The position numbers were made by a program, and so were the translations under genes. A stretch of 64,000 bases of DNA. It comes from Solea solea (taxonomy: Eukaryota > Chordata > Actinopteri > Pleuronectiformes > Soleidae). Below are positions 12,001 to 22,003 of this stretch, one piece after another (the stretch's first letter is position 1; every line of letters begins with the position of its first letter). The notes under the pieces are model-generated. The model had not been told where the DNA came from. It did not search any database and worked only from the letters and a program-made list of their open reading frames with translations. Location of the stretch: positions 12,263,500 to 12,327,499 of the forward strand of contig NC_081141.1 in the NCBI RefSeq assembly GCF_958295425.1, in the 5' to 3' direction.

Positions 12001-13665
12001 TAGAAGTCTAAAATTACAAGTGACTCTGAAACAGTATAACAGGGAGCCGAGAAAACAGCAGATTAAGGGAAAGTATGTGAAGAGAAAATTGTTAATAACA
12101 CAAACATGAATTCAAGATCACCATGGATCATAATAAACTGATGACATGTTGAAGGAGTGTTTTTTTTTTTCTCTTGAACTCTGATCCAAATCAGTGAGAA
12201 ATGTGTAATTTATTAACTATATGCTCTGACCTCAGGTCATGTGACACATCTGCAGTGGTTTAATATTCAGGAAGCTGATGCTCTGCCTCTGTTTCTACTC
12301 TCAAGAGATGTGTGATGCTAACGTGTTTGTGTGTGATGTAGGAAGGAGCATCTATCGTTCATCTACTAAATGATAAACACGTTGCAATGCAAGTACACTA
12401 ACACTAATAAACACAGCTTCTAGTAATGTTGTGGATAAATTGGCAGCTGCTATACTTTTAGCCATTTCTGCTAAAAGTATCTCTTCTCTGGAGTATCCAG
12501 AGAAAACCCAAGGACACATGGGGAGAGCAAACTCCATGCAGAAAAGCCCTTGTTCAGACCAGGTCCTGAAACCGGGTCATTTTGCTGCCAATGCTACTCT
12601 GCCGTGTGGTTCGCTTTCGGCTCATCAAATAAAAAATATCATGATTCTTGGAGAGATAATTCATTTTAAAACGATGTAATAACATTGTGTACTCTCTATG
12701 AGCATACACAGACACACACACACACACAGTACAAACACCAGGTCGTTCTCTGCCTCACCATTTCTGCAAGGCAAAAACATATTGGGCCGTGTTTTGGCAG
12801 CCATACAAAATTGATGTGTGAGATAAAATGTGAGCTTGCGATAGTTAAACAAACTCCCCAAGCTGCACAGATAAGGATTCTGCTCCCATGTAATAGGGCG
12901 GCTGAGTGATTTGACTTTGTCAGGAGGGGCGACTTTGCTTTGCAGGAATTGTCTCCCTGATAGATGCTAAAACGTGTAAATGTGTAACTGCAGCTCCCAG
13001 ACCACTCACCGTTGCTCCCAACTGAACATTGACCTGTAACATAACTCTTTAGGCCTTTTTACTATAATAACATTAATCTTTTGATGTCAAATGTGATTAA
13101 CTACAATCCTACAGTTGGATTTAAAAGTAAATGTTATGGCCTATTTTCCAGCTACAATAGCATCAATAACCATTTGAGGATTAGGGGATCTCATTTGATT
13201 GAATCCACGTTTTCTCCCGTAATGTTTTTCCTTGCATTTTTGTGGAGAGATCTTCCCTCTTTACTTTGTGATTTTGGAACAGGTCGAGAGGTTTAAACCT
13301 GAGACTTTTGACTTCATATGACCACAAGAATAGACCTGTCTTGACCCCTTCATACTGTACAGTATATGTGCTGTGAAGTCTTCAGCCCTGTTTGCTGTAT
13401 TTCTCAGTGGAGTGGGAAGCCTGTGGAGAGTACTCTCTAATTAAATATAGAGTCGCCCCACAGTCTTCTGCTGTGAACAGGCAGCCTAATGTTTATATTA
13501 ACTCGCAGAGACACTTGGCTGCTCACACAGAAGAGAAAACCCACAATACCCATATTTGGCCACAGTGTCGGATAAAGACAGAGTATGCTGGGTTCTCTTT
13601 CTTGCAGGCCCTTGTGTGTGTGTGTATATATACAGTATATATATATACATATATATGTATATATG

Positions 13666-13696
<31 letters not shown>

Positions 13697-13711
13697 GTGT
13701 ATGTGTGTATG

Positions 13712-13743
<32 letters not shown>

Positions 13744-15531
13744 CACATATAGGTAGCTTGGATAGTCAACATATTTTTGTCATAATCGACCAATATTTCC
13801 ATAATCACCTTTAAACACAAATCAAGTAAATTGGTCTGAGAGAAAATTAGACTTCTGCACCTCCTCGGGGCACTGTTTTGGAAAAATCTGGCCTGTCACA
13901 GGAGGAGTCGACCAATCACAGAGTAGCCAGAGAGAGAAAGAGGTCACTTCAGAAGGGAAAGGTTGTGGAGCATTTCAGAGATGGGATTGCCTTGGCTCAT
14001 CTGTCACGTCAGCCGACAGTGCCCGTGCTGCTCTGGTAGAGAGAGCTCAGGACAGAGAGGCTTCATACAAAAATGTTAAGATTTTAACAACCTTGAGATG
14101 AGACTCGAGTATGTTTTCTGGCAGTGCTGCTTTTTTTATGGTTAGAAATATAGGTTTAGGTAAGATTAAGATTAAGATTATTGGGGGCATTAGGTTGTCT
14201 TCACAAACATAAAAAGAAAAGAATGTGTGTGTGCATCATATTTTTAATATCTGAAGTTCAATATCTACAATTAACTTGATTATCAAAAACTAAAAGTCTT
14301 AATCAGACTAACATACTTGGATAATTCGATTCATAGTCCGATTACTCCTGCATTTATACACTTAGTCGGACTGGAATCGGCCTTTGCGTTCATGATTAAC
14401 ATTTACAGCAAGTTAGAAGTACATACACACTAGCTTATTGAGAGATACAGCGCCACCTACAGAGGCGGAGTCAGGCGTTCAACGGCCAAAACTGTCCTCC
14501 TCCTCCGAATGTATACCTGGACTCTGCAAGTTGTCCGATTGCCTGTGTTAGTCAGACTACGGCCAGTCGATTAAACTGAGAGTGTCTAATCTTTCCATCT
14601 ACATTTAATATTTTCCTTTAACTTTTGGGAAACAACTGTCTGACTTTCCTGTGGATAATTGTAATATTTTATTTAATAATTAAAAAAAAAAAAACATCAC
14701 AGTGATAAATTGTTTGTTAATAAATCTGTTCTGTGAGCAGCACATTAGGAAAGTATAAACAGATGGAAATTTGTGTGAGAGTGTGAAACTTTGCAGACAG
14801 ACCCACGTTAGTTGAAATCAGGTTTTTATTTTATAAATCTCTCCCCTTGATCCACTGTTCGTTTTCTGTCCCTCCTCTTTATTAAAGAACCTTTTTTTTT
14901 AATCCTGATGGCTTTCAGTTCAGCTCTGGTGTGTGAGATAGTGTCTTTTTTTGCCAGCAAATAATGACAGGGTGAATGTTTTTAATAACAGTCTAACTCC
15001 TGCACTAAGCCTTGTTTTTCCCTCTCCTAGACATATGGTGCAAACATAATCTGACTGCAGGCAGTTTGTGTGTATTGACAGAGCATCAATAAAAAAAATC
15101 CCAGCATTTAACTGTTTTTACACAGTTATTATAGATAAATGTCACAGGTCCTCCAAGAAGGAATTTTAACCATTTCCTCTGGGCTGTTTTCTTGCTTTTC
15201 TTCATTTCCTTCCTCCCACTCATGTTCTTTAAACAGTCTGTCTACATACAGCCATTTTACCAATAAACACATTTCTGGTACCAAACATATACTGTATGTG
15301 TTTGCGTAAAATACATGCAAACTATCCCTCACACACCGTCTTCTCTGTTTGACCAGGATCCCATTAGATGTGGACCCTCTGGCAGTCTTCGCCTCTTTGT
15401 CCCCCGAGGGTGTCCTCATCATCGAAGCTCGACAGACGCCCCCGTATCACCTCTTCAGTAACGAGGGCTCTCAGGCTGACGAAACACAGGAGGTGGAAGT
15501 CTCCAGGCCCCAAGAGGCAGCCTTGGCCTAA
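5592..15531 (+). CDS. hspb8: Heat shock protein beta-8 (HSP22), complete, three coding exons
   Basis: Coding exons 5592-6054, 9100-9163 and 15357-15531 join in frame (702 nt, 233 aa). HSPB8 is a cytosolic small chaperone that works with BAG3 and HSP70 in chaperone-assisted autophagy. The N-terminal half carries family motifs ([41 protein letters not shown]). The alpha-crystallin domain begins at [20 protein letters not shown] (about residue 129) and continues through [22 protein letters not shown] in exon 2 to [15 protein letters not shown] in exon 3. The NFTKK stretch, which contains the human neuropathy hotspot Lys141, is conserved. The protein is longer than human HSPB8 (196 aa), partly through a poly-Ser insert (about residues 115-124) and a longer acidic C-terminus. 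Start chosen at ATG 5592 because it restores the conserved MAEGD-type N-terminus. The TATA box and HSE upstream suggest heat inducibility. Confidence 0.95.
7310..7364. repeat. Near-perfect inverted repeat (hairpin) in hspb8 intron 1
   Basis: ATGGTGCGGCAGCTCT (7320-7335) is followed by a 5-nt loop (GTGGG) and its exact reverse complement (7341-7356). After a small internal loop the stem continues with AACACT (7310-7315) pairing AGTGTT (7359-7364). No transposon ends or duplicated target seen. Confidence 0.85.
8665..8928. mobile_element. hAT-type MITE with 8-bp target duplication
   Basis: The 264-bp element starts TAGGGCTGAACGATT and ends AATTGTTCAGCCCTA, terminal inverted repeats that match except at one position in 15. 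It is flanked by a perfect 8-bp duplication, CGTCACAT (8657-8664 and 8929-8936). TAGGG...CCCTA ends with an 8-bp duplication are typical of hAT-superfamily non-autonomous elements. It carries no transposase frame. Confidence 0.88.
9100..9163 (+). CDS. hspb8: hspb8 coding exon 2
   Basis: 64 nt. It follows acceptor ...aaacag and ends ...AAGATACA before gtgagt (9164). It encodes [20 protein letters not shown], the central alpha-crystallin strands. It is too short to show as a long open frame; it was found from its protein motif and splice sites. Confidence 0.93.
10464..10488. repeat. (ATT)n microsatellite
   Basis: About eight tandem ATT units. Confidence 0.85.
11059..11089. repeat. (AAAT)n microsatellite
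   Basis: About seven to eight tandem AAAT units. Confidence 0.85.
11310..11655 (+). mobile_element. L2-like (LINE/SINE-type) retroposon 3' fragment
   Basis: It carries words of a very abundant teleost retroposon family in order: ATGGAGCTTGCATGTTGGCC, GTTCTCCAGGTTCCTCC, GTGATGGACTGGTGAGCTGT, CTGGGATTAGCTCCAGCTCC and AAGGATAAAGCAGTTAAAG, then a poly(A)-like end (11638-11653). I recognise the family from memory as L2/Maui-like; the exact class is not certain. Open frames in it are broken remnants. Confidence 0.7.
12478..12600 (-). mobile_element. L2-like retroposon fragment, reversed
   Basis: GGAGTATCCAGAGAAAACCC, GGGGAGAGCAAACTCCATGC and CCTGAAACCGGG are the reverse-strand counterpart of the family seen at 11310-11655. 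The copy is short and decayed. Confidence 0.6.
13616..13752. repeat. TA/TG microsatellite
   Basis: About 135 bp of alternating TA, TG and GTAT units. It produces long false Tyr/Ile open frames on both strands. Confidence 0.92.
13836..14090. repeat. Dispersed repeat, copy A
   Basis: Shares CTGAGAGAAAA, a GGAAA(AA)TCTG word and GACCAATCACAG, in the same order and followed by GAGAGAGAAAGAG, with the segment at 62041-62230. Class unknown; borders approximate. Confidence 0.4.
15357..15531 (+). CDS. hspb8: hspb8 coding exon 3
   Basis: Begins after acceptor ...gaccag with G completing the split CA|G codon, continues [20 protein letters not shown] and stops at TAA 15529-15531. It encodes the last beta strands and a Glu-rich C-terminal tail ending EAALA. 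Confidence 0.95.
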
Positions 15532-16073
15532 ACCCCGAAACCCTTTGACTAACGTGACATATCACCCTGCTCAGTCAAGTTCAAGTTTGATGTGAAATTT
15601 GTGGCTTTCAGCTTCATGTTGTTACAAACCTGGATTATAAAATGTGTAAAATATTCTAGGAGGTTTTCAAGATGTGCCAGGCATGAATTTTATGTCATTT
15701 CAACAGTGAAGTTCCTCATCTTCCAATTGATGGTAATAACAGTTTTCTCTCTATATTGATTCTCCTTCACTTCTCTCTATGGCTGCAGCTAATAATAATT
15801 ATTGTATTCTATTTTCTTGGACTGAGTTTTTTTGCATAAAAATAATACAAAAAAAAACTGTAAATGCCAAAACCTAATTTCCACGTTTGTGAGTCCACTT
15901 GCAGTCCAGGATTTGTGACCATGTGACTTATTTACATTGATTGTGAACGCTCCAGTTAAGACAATTTATACAAATGGAACAGCATGTAGAATTAGGTTTG
16001 GGTCAAGATCAATGTGAGCCCTCATTTTAGTTAAGTTAAGTATGGAACCACGGGCACATACGTGTGACCAGGA

Positions 16074-16105
16074 TAGAATAGAATAGAATAGAATAGAATA
16101 GAACG
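16074..16105. repeat. (AGAAT)n pentanucleotide microsatellite
   Basis: Six near-perfect units inside the hspb8 3'UTR. Confidence 0.85.
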
Positions 16106-16705
16106 TAGAAAAGTGCCATCATCATCATGGTTTGTTTACTCTGATTAATGAAAAAAAAAACGACTGATGAAAAGTGATTTTTGCTGTAAACTCGGCTGCC
16201 AGTAAAAGTTCTTTCTGTTCCCTTAAATTTAAATAGAAAGCAAACATTTAGGATAATAATTGCGGCTTAATCTTTTATCTGTATTGTGTGATTTTTGGTT
16301 ACAGCCCAGCTGGTTTGGTGAACATGATCGTGTCATCAGCATTCAAGTGATGTCATGCTTTCAGTGTGCTGGAGGTCAAAAATATCAGATGTGCTTTTAT
16401 ATTAGTTAATGAATGTCACCTAAACTGATAACACACTTAGAGGGTAGAGGGTGAACTATGTGCATTCATAATGTGTTCTAGCAAAATGTCTTGTACATAC
16501 ACTGTACTTTTGATTAATTATACATATTAAACTGAACTCTTCAAGGGTTTGCAATATGGTTTGAATGTATTTATAATTTTTTTTTAAATTGAGAATTCAA
16601 AATTATGTCACATGGATGTTGGAGAGGACGGCCTGACTTGTTAATCAAAGACGTTTGCTTCCTGTATTCTTTACATTCTGTTGATGTCTTTGTATTGGCT
16701 GTTGC

Positions 16706-16711
16706 AATAAA
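16706..16711 (+). terminator. hspb8: hspb8 poly(A) signal
   Basis: AATAAA followed by an A-rich stretch. It is the first canonical hexamer after the stop codon at a plausible distance. Confidence 0.55.
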
Positions 16712-17426
16712 CAAAAAAAAATAAGACTAGTGAATCTCTCTGCGTGTCTTAACATGTGTCTTGTATTGATAGTCGTGCCACTCATGGGCCCAGTTCCAGG
16801 GATCCAGGGAGGCTGCGCTTTTATTGATGGATAACAAAAGGATTTGGGCAGTGGATTAGGCACAAGCTTAATGCTGGGCGAGAGCGGCGCTGCTGTGTTC
16901 TGCAAAATGGACCGAACACTCGGGCAGCAGTGCCAGAGCCTTTGGATGCGGTTGCAAAAACTGACAGTTCCATGACATGCTGTGAATTCGAAAATGATGT
17001 AATCGTCTCTTTCAAAATGGAAGATTGATATAAATTTGGGGGAAAAAATAAATGTCAAACTTGAACCACCGTAATCAACAAAAGGCCTCAGTAGTTTAAG
17101 TGTTGTTCCAGCTTACATCATATCTGTAATAGCTGATAAATGTGGACTTGTGCTGCCATGGAAACAGCATAATTGGAATCACACCAGACTTTCCTTTGGC
17201 GTGTTTCTGTAGAGGTGAGGTGATGAATGCACAGCTGTGCAAACTTATGATATCCGACTAATGTCAAATCCTCTCAGCTAAAACAGCATGGCAATTAATC
17301 ACTTTGAACTCTGAAACACTGACTATGATGTTCAGTTGCACATTTTCATGTATTTATCCTGCAATTTAGGGCAATATCGAGAAAAATATAATAACACCAA
17401 CACAATATTTGTTACATGCTTTTTGC
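16712..17426. other. Convergent intergenic spacer between hspb8 and the second sHSP gene
   Basis: About 715 bp between two opposing poly(A) signals. The 137-aa minus-strand frame at 16645-17058 has no recognisable domain. Nothing else seen. Confidence 0.6.
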
Positions 17427-17432
17427 TTTATT
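17427..17432 (-). terminator. Poly(A) signal of the long-tailed sHSP gene
   Basis: AATAAA on the minus strand, 138 nt beyond the stop codon. Confidence 0.65.
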
Positions 17433-17570
17433 GGAGCTCCAAAGGCAGGAATAGTTATTTGGCTGCTTATTGATTAAAATGCATCTGTAGACCATGATGC
17501 AAGGAAAGCTGTGCAGGCTGTTTTTTCTGTATGCATTGTGTGCAGCGTTTGAGCGATACTGTGTTTCTGT

Positions 17571-18110
17571 CTACTCAGTGTGTTCTTCTTGTTTTATGTC
17601 TGGAGTCTCCAGCTCCTGGCTCGTGACTTCACTCAGTGGACCTTTGCCCAGCTCCTGCTCCTCAGGCAAGTTGATCTCCTTAGCAGCCTCAGCTGATCCA
17701 TGATCTGGATCCATCACCTGGATCTCTCCATTTGTGGCTGGTTCTTTGTGTTCTGGCTGTTTGGACACGTCTGTATCTGGGTTTTCTTGGTTTTCCAGGT
17801 CTTCGTGCTGCTTAGAGGAATCTTGAAGGATCTCTGCAGACACTGAAGGGTGGGCTTCTCCGGCTATCTTTGCGTGGATTTCCTCCTCCTGCTGCTCCTG
17901 CTCCCCCCTCTCCTCGTGTTGCTGGAGATCATCTGTAGCACTGTCAGGTTGGACCTGATCACTGTGGGCCTCTAGTGGAGACTCCACCTCATGATCCTCT
18001 GCACATACACAATCTGTGGCTTCTGCTCCTCTGCTACTATCTGAGTCTTTTTCAGGGGTCTCTTCTTCCTCCCGTTTCTCCTCCTGTTCTCCCGTTGCCT
18101 CCATCTCCAA
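17571..18110 (-). CDS. Long-tailed sHSP coding exon 4 (acidic tail)
   Basis: Acceptor ttcattctgcag precedes TTGGAGATGG. It encodes 179 residues with no Trp or Phe, strongly acidic, and stops at TGA (17571-17573). Phase 0 at its border means this exon could be skipped or replaced without disturbing the crystallin domain frame. Confidence 0.9.
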   Translation of the reverse strand: MEMEATGEQEEKREEEETPEKDSDSSRGAEATDCVCAEDHEVESPLEAHSDQVQPDSATDDLQQHEERGEQEQQEEEIHAKIAGEAHPSVSAEILQDSSKQHEDLENQENPDTDVSKQPEHKEPATNGEIQVMDPDHGSAEAAKEINLPEEQELGKGPLSEVTSQELETPDIKQEEHTE

Positions 18111-19910
18111 CTGCAGAATGAAATGAGTGGCCACAATTAAGGTGAGCAAGCTCGGCTTTCTGAATCTGAATGTCAGTTTCTGTCATAAGAACAAGATATG
18201 GAACTAGGTGCATTCAGGGGTCATTGCTCAGAGCTTGTCATTAAAAAAAATGCAGTGTAGAGAAATGACTTTTTTTTCACCTTTTACTTTTTTAGCTGAA
18301 AGAGCAGGAGGAAATAGCTAACCTGTATTACCCACATTATACCTCATATAATATTTAATTTAACCCTAAAAATAGCCTCTACATGAGACTTTTTACAAGT
18401 TGCAAGTATTGCAAGTATTCTTAAAAAAACTTTTGGGGCCCAGGCAAAAGTAACCTGGTGACTATGGTGTCTTTGCAAAATTTCCATCTTAGCAGATCAT
18501 TAAATTTAGGTTCTTGCAAATTGTCATTGCTATGTATGAATCATCAATCAGCTGTTTTCAACTTGAGGCTTCAGGCGATTGCCTGCTTTGCATATTCTGC
18601 TGCAATGCAACAATACATTGCAGTTTTGAACCAATTTAAAGTAAAGATCACAAATTGAGATATAATATGTTAATTTGCACGCTGAACTGTGAGACAGATT
18701 TTTGTTGAAATCTGTCGCTGTTTTCCCCCAGTTTACACTTTTTATGCTATAAACTAAAAGAACAGCTGCTGTTTGTTGACTCGTATTTACTGGGCACAAA
18801 TTACGGAGGAATCGATCTTCTATTTTAAATGTAAATAAGCATTTCTCGAAAGGTCAAACTTCCCATTAGTAATCACCTTAATGGGAATGATAGTGGCAGC
18901 AGGAACCGATGCCTCTGGAACCGGAGCTTCCATGGTCAGGATACCATCAACAGAAAGTGTGGACGTGATCTTGGTGCCATCGATTTCATCAGGGAGCCTT
19001 GAAGTGACAGAATCACATTAAGAGTTCCACTATAAACAGTGTGCCAGTGCTGCAAATACTGAAAATAATGTAGGCAATGTGTAATTTTTCAGCGCAGTGA
19101 GCACAGAGACACAGGGCACTGCTGAAAACAGACCTCTGGTGCTGCTGTAAATAGATATACTGTAGTAGTGCAGGTTAATAACAATGTTTACCTGTACTTC
19201 CGTGTGAAAGATCTGGCAATAAACCCGTGCTCATCTTGTCTCTCCTCATGCTTCCCTGGGGAGAAATTACCATTTATGAAGAAGAAAGTGAGGACTCAAG
19301 ACGAATCAAGCACAACACAGGGAAACTATCAGCACATAAATTAATTTCTGCCTCAGAGCTATTCTTACATTGCGTCTCCTTTCCATAAGTGTGAAGTTTT
19401 TAGAGTTTTATTCTGTGAACTGTGAGAGACTCTGTGAGCTATATATATAAGCAATTTGTTAATAGTACAAACTATCTTGTGTGTTCAACTAACTAGTTAA
19501 TAAAGTGAACTTTTCATTAACAGAGCTGTACAATGTTCTGTACCTCCAACCACCAGGAATCCATCTTTGACACTGAGAGAAATCTCAGAGGGGGAGAAGT
19601 GAGCCACGTCCAGGATGACCCTCCACTTGCACGGCTCCTTACTAATCGTCTGACTGGTCTGATGCGTCGACCCAGAGATGTAGGGCACATACAGTGGAGC
19701 AGGTATGTACCCTGGCCAAGCCGAGGTTGCCAAACTCCTCTGGAACCAGTCTATATTCCTCCACCAAGGAACTCCAGGCTCCAGGAAAGGCGGCAGGCCA
19801 ACATCCTGATTGAAAAGCCGACTGGACAGCCACCATTTTCTCAACGGGTACCCGGGGCCACACCTGCTGTACCCCCCGTGTGACGGCTCTGTTTTTGCCT
19901 GTTGACTCAT
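17571..19910 (-). CDS. Long-tailed small heat shock protein (HSPB1-like), complete, four coding exons
   Basis: Exons 19910-19544, 19255-19192, 18997-18877 and 18110-17571 join in frame (1092 nt, 363 aa). The N-terminal region has the HSPB1-type motif [17 protein letters not shown], then [10 protein letters not shown]. The alpha-crystallin domain runs from [20 protein letters not shown] through [20 protein letters not shown] to [14 protein letters not shown], ending in an I-P-I oligomerisation motif (IIPIK). Exon 4 then adds about 179 acidic residues rich in Glu, Asp, Gln and Ser ([17 protein letters not shown]...). Typical sHSPs are 150-220 aa, so this tail is exceptional; it may be disordered and could tune solubility or oligomer size (inference). 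The start at 19910 is the first ATG before the conserved N-terminus. It converges on hspb8, which has an identical 64-nt exon 2. Closest guesses are hspb1 or the fish-type hspb15; I cannot choose, so no symbol is given. Confidence 0.9.
18877..18997 (-). CDS. Long-tailed sHSP coding exon 3
   Basis: Begins G|CTC (completing AG|G Arg) and encodes [20 protein letters not shown] and the IIPIK end. Acceptor cttcaag, donor gtgatt (18876-18871). Confidence 0.93.
19192..19255 (-). CDS. Long-tailed sHSP coding exon 2
   Basis: 64 nt between acceptor ctccccag and donor gtaaac. It encodes [20 protein letters not shown], the most conserved core of vertebrate small HSPs. Confidence 0.95.
19544..19910 (-). 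CDS. Long-tailed sHSP coding exon 1
   Basis: Starts [13 protein letters not shown] and ends ...VVGG with the Gly codon split before donor gtacag. A TTCcaGAA pair (19912-19919), a minimal two-unit HSE, lies directly before the start codon. A donor-like GTTG|GTGAGT at about 20012 suggests a small 5'UTR intron, but this is not certain. Confidence 0.93.
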
Positions 19911-20049
19911 GTTCCAGAAAAATAACAGAAACTTGGGAAAAGATGAAAAATAGCTGCCGTTTGGACTTAAAGTTGAGTTAGTGAGCAAGGGAATGATAAA
20001 AGATAGACTCACCAACCCAAGTGTGGCGAGGCAGAGGAATGTCCGAGGG

Positions 20050-20062
20050 GCTTTATATATTG
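20050..20062 (-). promoter_or_regulatory. TATA box of the long-tailed sHSP gene
   Basis: Minus-strand TATATAAAG lies about 145 nt before the start codon, with a short leader predicted from about 20025. I found no perfect three-unit HSE in the 250 bp upstream. Confidence 0.6.
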
Positions 20063-21619
20063 CTCCTGTCTGTTATAGCACATATTAAGCAGTCATCTCG
20101 AGCCCACGAGAAGGGTGTGTCCTGGGAGGTCAGCAGACTAATTTGTTGTATTTATAACTTTTAAGGGCACGATGGTAAATAGCAAGCAGTTGACTGAGAT
20201 TACAGTTTGTGTTTGAACTGCTGCATCTGTTGCCCAAAGGCTGCTCTTCTCACATCCCGGCAAACTCTATTCTCTCAGTGGTGACTAGGCCTCTCAGTCA
20301 TGTCATGAGCTGGTGATATTGTTTCCTCCCCCTGTGTGTCACCCCTCAGAGGCCACAGTGTGGCAATAGTTTATATGGAACGTTAAATACTTCTGCCACT
20401 GGCCGCAGGGGCAGAAATACACTCTTTGTTGCTATCGAAGACATTGTACTGAGTTACAAGCTTCCCTCGCAGTCAGTGTTATATTTTTAGAGCAAAGTGC
20501 CCTTAGATCTTGGCGGATTGTCCACTGGAGCACAGATGAACAGATTGAACAGATGTTTCTGACACTTTGTGTGATGCCTCACCCACAGACTTAGTCTGTC
20601 TGTAGGATATGCAGCCCTGTGAGAGGTTAACTTGGGATTCTCTGCTACTGCTGATCCTCGAGTTGCCTCAGTTTCAACCAACGTGCATATGCATTCATTT
20701 TTATAGTGTCCTTCTGCTTTAACATATAAAATGCTGAAATGCTGATATGTTCTTTCTGGCTGCTGTTGGAGGCGCAAGATGGCGACCTCCATAAAGCATG
20801 GGTCTTGCATAAAGTGTTATATGGCCAAACGTTCACAAACATAATGTATGTGATAAATTTAGTATTTTCAATTTATGCTAATAAATGGACCTTTAATTAT
20901 TTATCACGTTTCATATCTGAAGAGCATTTCTTCATTTATTTCTATCAAAACCAACACAGACACAATCAGAATACATTGCCACACATATTTATTACATTGG
21001 ATTGCTGTAATCACTTTCTGCTCAAAAATAAAAATTAATCTCCATCAAAAATTCTTCAGAACTTATTTGCTCATGTGTTGACAGTGAAAAGAAAGAGAGC
21101 ACACTTTGCCAGGCTCTGCTCCAGCTACCTGCTTGAGAATTGAATTTGAGATTCTTTTAATAGGCTTCTAAAGTTTTGTAATAGTCTTGGTTGTACCTTT
21201 TCTCTGTCTTATGAACCTTCTACATCTCATTTAACATTTTTATTACCGGGGTTCACGTCTCTGAAAGCCTGAGAGCAGAGAGTTTTAATATTCTCGGAAG
21301 ACCTTTTCGGTCTGGTGTTTAATTGGATTCCATTGATTCTGTTTATTTACTGTTGCTTTACTGCATCGTGTATCAATTTTTATTTTCTCCACTTTTATTT
21401 TCCTTTTAATTCTCTACTTTTTATATCTGGTTTGATTCACTTCATTGCATCCTTTCTCTTGAGTATTTCACAATTTAACCCGAGTTTTCATTTTAATAAC
21501 CAACAGTCTTTTAGAAAAGACGGTAATAAAAAGTTTACTTTTTGAATTAGTTGTTATTTCATTTATAAATTAAAAAATACATACAAAAGATAGTTTCAGA
21601 GTTTTTTTATTTATCTGGT
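20063..21619. other. Intergenic DNA upstream of the long-tailed sHSP
   Basis: AT-rich, no recognisable gene. Small open frames (20487-21545) have no domain-like features. Confidence 0.6.
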
Positions 21620-21657
21620 CCTTCTTTAATAACTACGATGGAGTATTAGGGCCAAAC
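21620..21657. repeat. Older AT-rich repeat, left part (interrupted by the retrotransposon)
   Basis: TACGATGGAGTATTAGGGCC reads on, after removing the retrotransposon and one copy of CAAAC, into the GAGAATGAAGTCGTAATATA-type repeat at 25676-25800. This suggests an older repeat split by insertion. Confidence 0.45.
21653..21657. repeat. Target-site duplication, left
   Basis: CAAAC immediately before the 5' LTR, matching 25676-25680. Confidence 0.8.
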
Positions 21658-21986
21658 TGTAATATCACGTCAAGTTTGTTAAGTTTAGTCACTCATGTCT
21701 TGTTTTCTTATGCACTTCTATGCACGATTGTTTTCACCTGTTACCACTTACCTCCTGTATAAATAGTGCCTGTCTTCCCCTGTCATGTCGCCAGTTCGTA
21801 TTGTTTGGTCCATGAGTTACATTGTCAAGTTCGTTCATAGCAAGTTGTTTTTTATCCCCTGGTTTAGTTTACTCGTGTTAAGATTTGTGTGATCCTCCTG
21901 ATGAGTGCTTTTTGTTAATGTTAAACTTTACCTTGACTTTGAGTCGTGCATTTGAGTCCTCCAGACTTGTGTCTAAAGGCATAACA
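21658..21986 (+). repeat. 5' LTR (329 bp)
   Basis: Starts TGTAATATCACGTCAAG and ends GGCATAACA. It has a TATAAATA box in the middle. Compared with the 3' LTR it lacks two blocks (after CTTATGCACTT and after TTGTTAATGTT), about 140 bp in total. Confidence 0.92.
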
Positions 21987-22003
21987 GAACGAACTGGCCT
22001 TAA

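Larger units (their letters stand above)
9164..15356 (+). other. hspb8: hspb8 intron 2
   Basis: About 6.2 kb, donor gtgagt, acceptor ctctgtttgaccag. It holds two L2-like retroposon pieces (11310-11655, and 12478-12600 reversed), several simple repeats, and a dispersed repeat around 13836-14090. A further possible repeat lies at about 14290-14600 (AGTCCGATT / AGTCGGACT words). No coding exon seen. Confidence 0.85.
15532..16711 (+). other. hspb8: hspb8 3'UTR
   Basis: About 1.18 kb of non-coding sequence running to a canonical AATAAA (16706-16711). It includes a short (AGAAT)n microsatellite at about 16074-16105. Earlier weak ATTAAA-like signals could give shorter forms. Confidence 0.6.

Noticed and set aside
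13392..13820. Tyr/Ile-rich open frames up to 140 aa
   Set aside because: Produced by the TA/TG microsatellite; the same occurs at 34692-35418 and 2407-2815.
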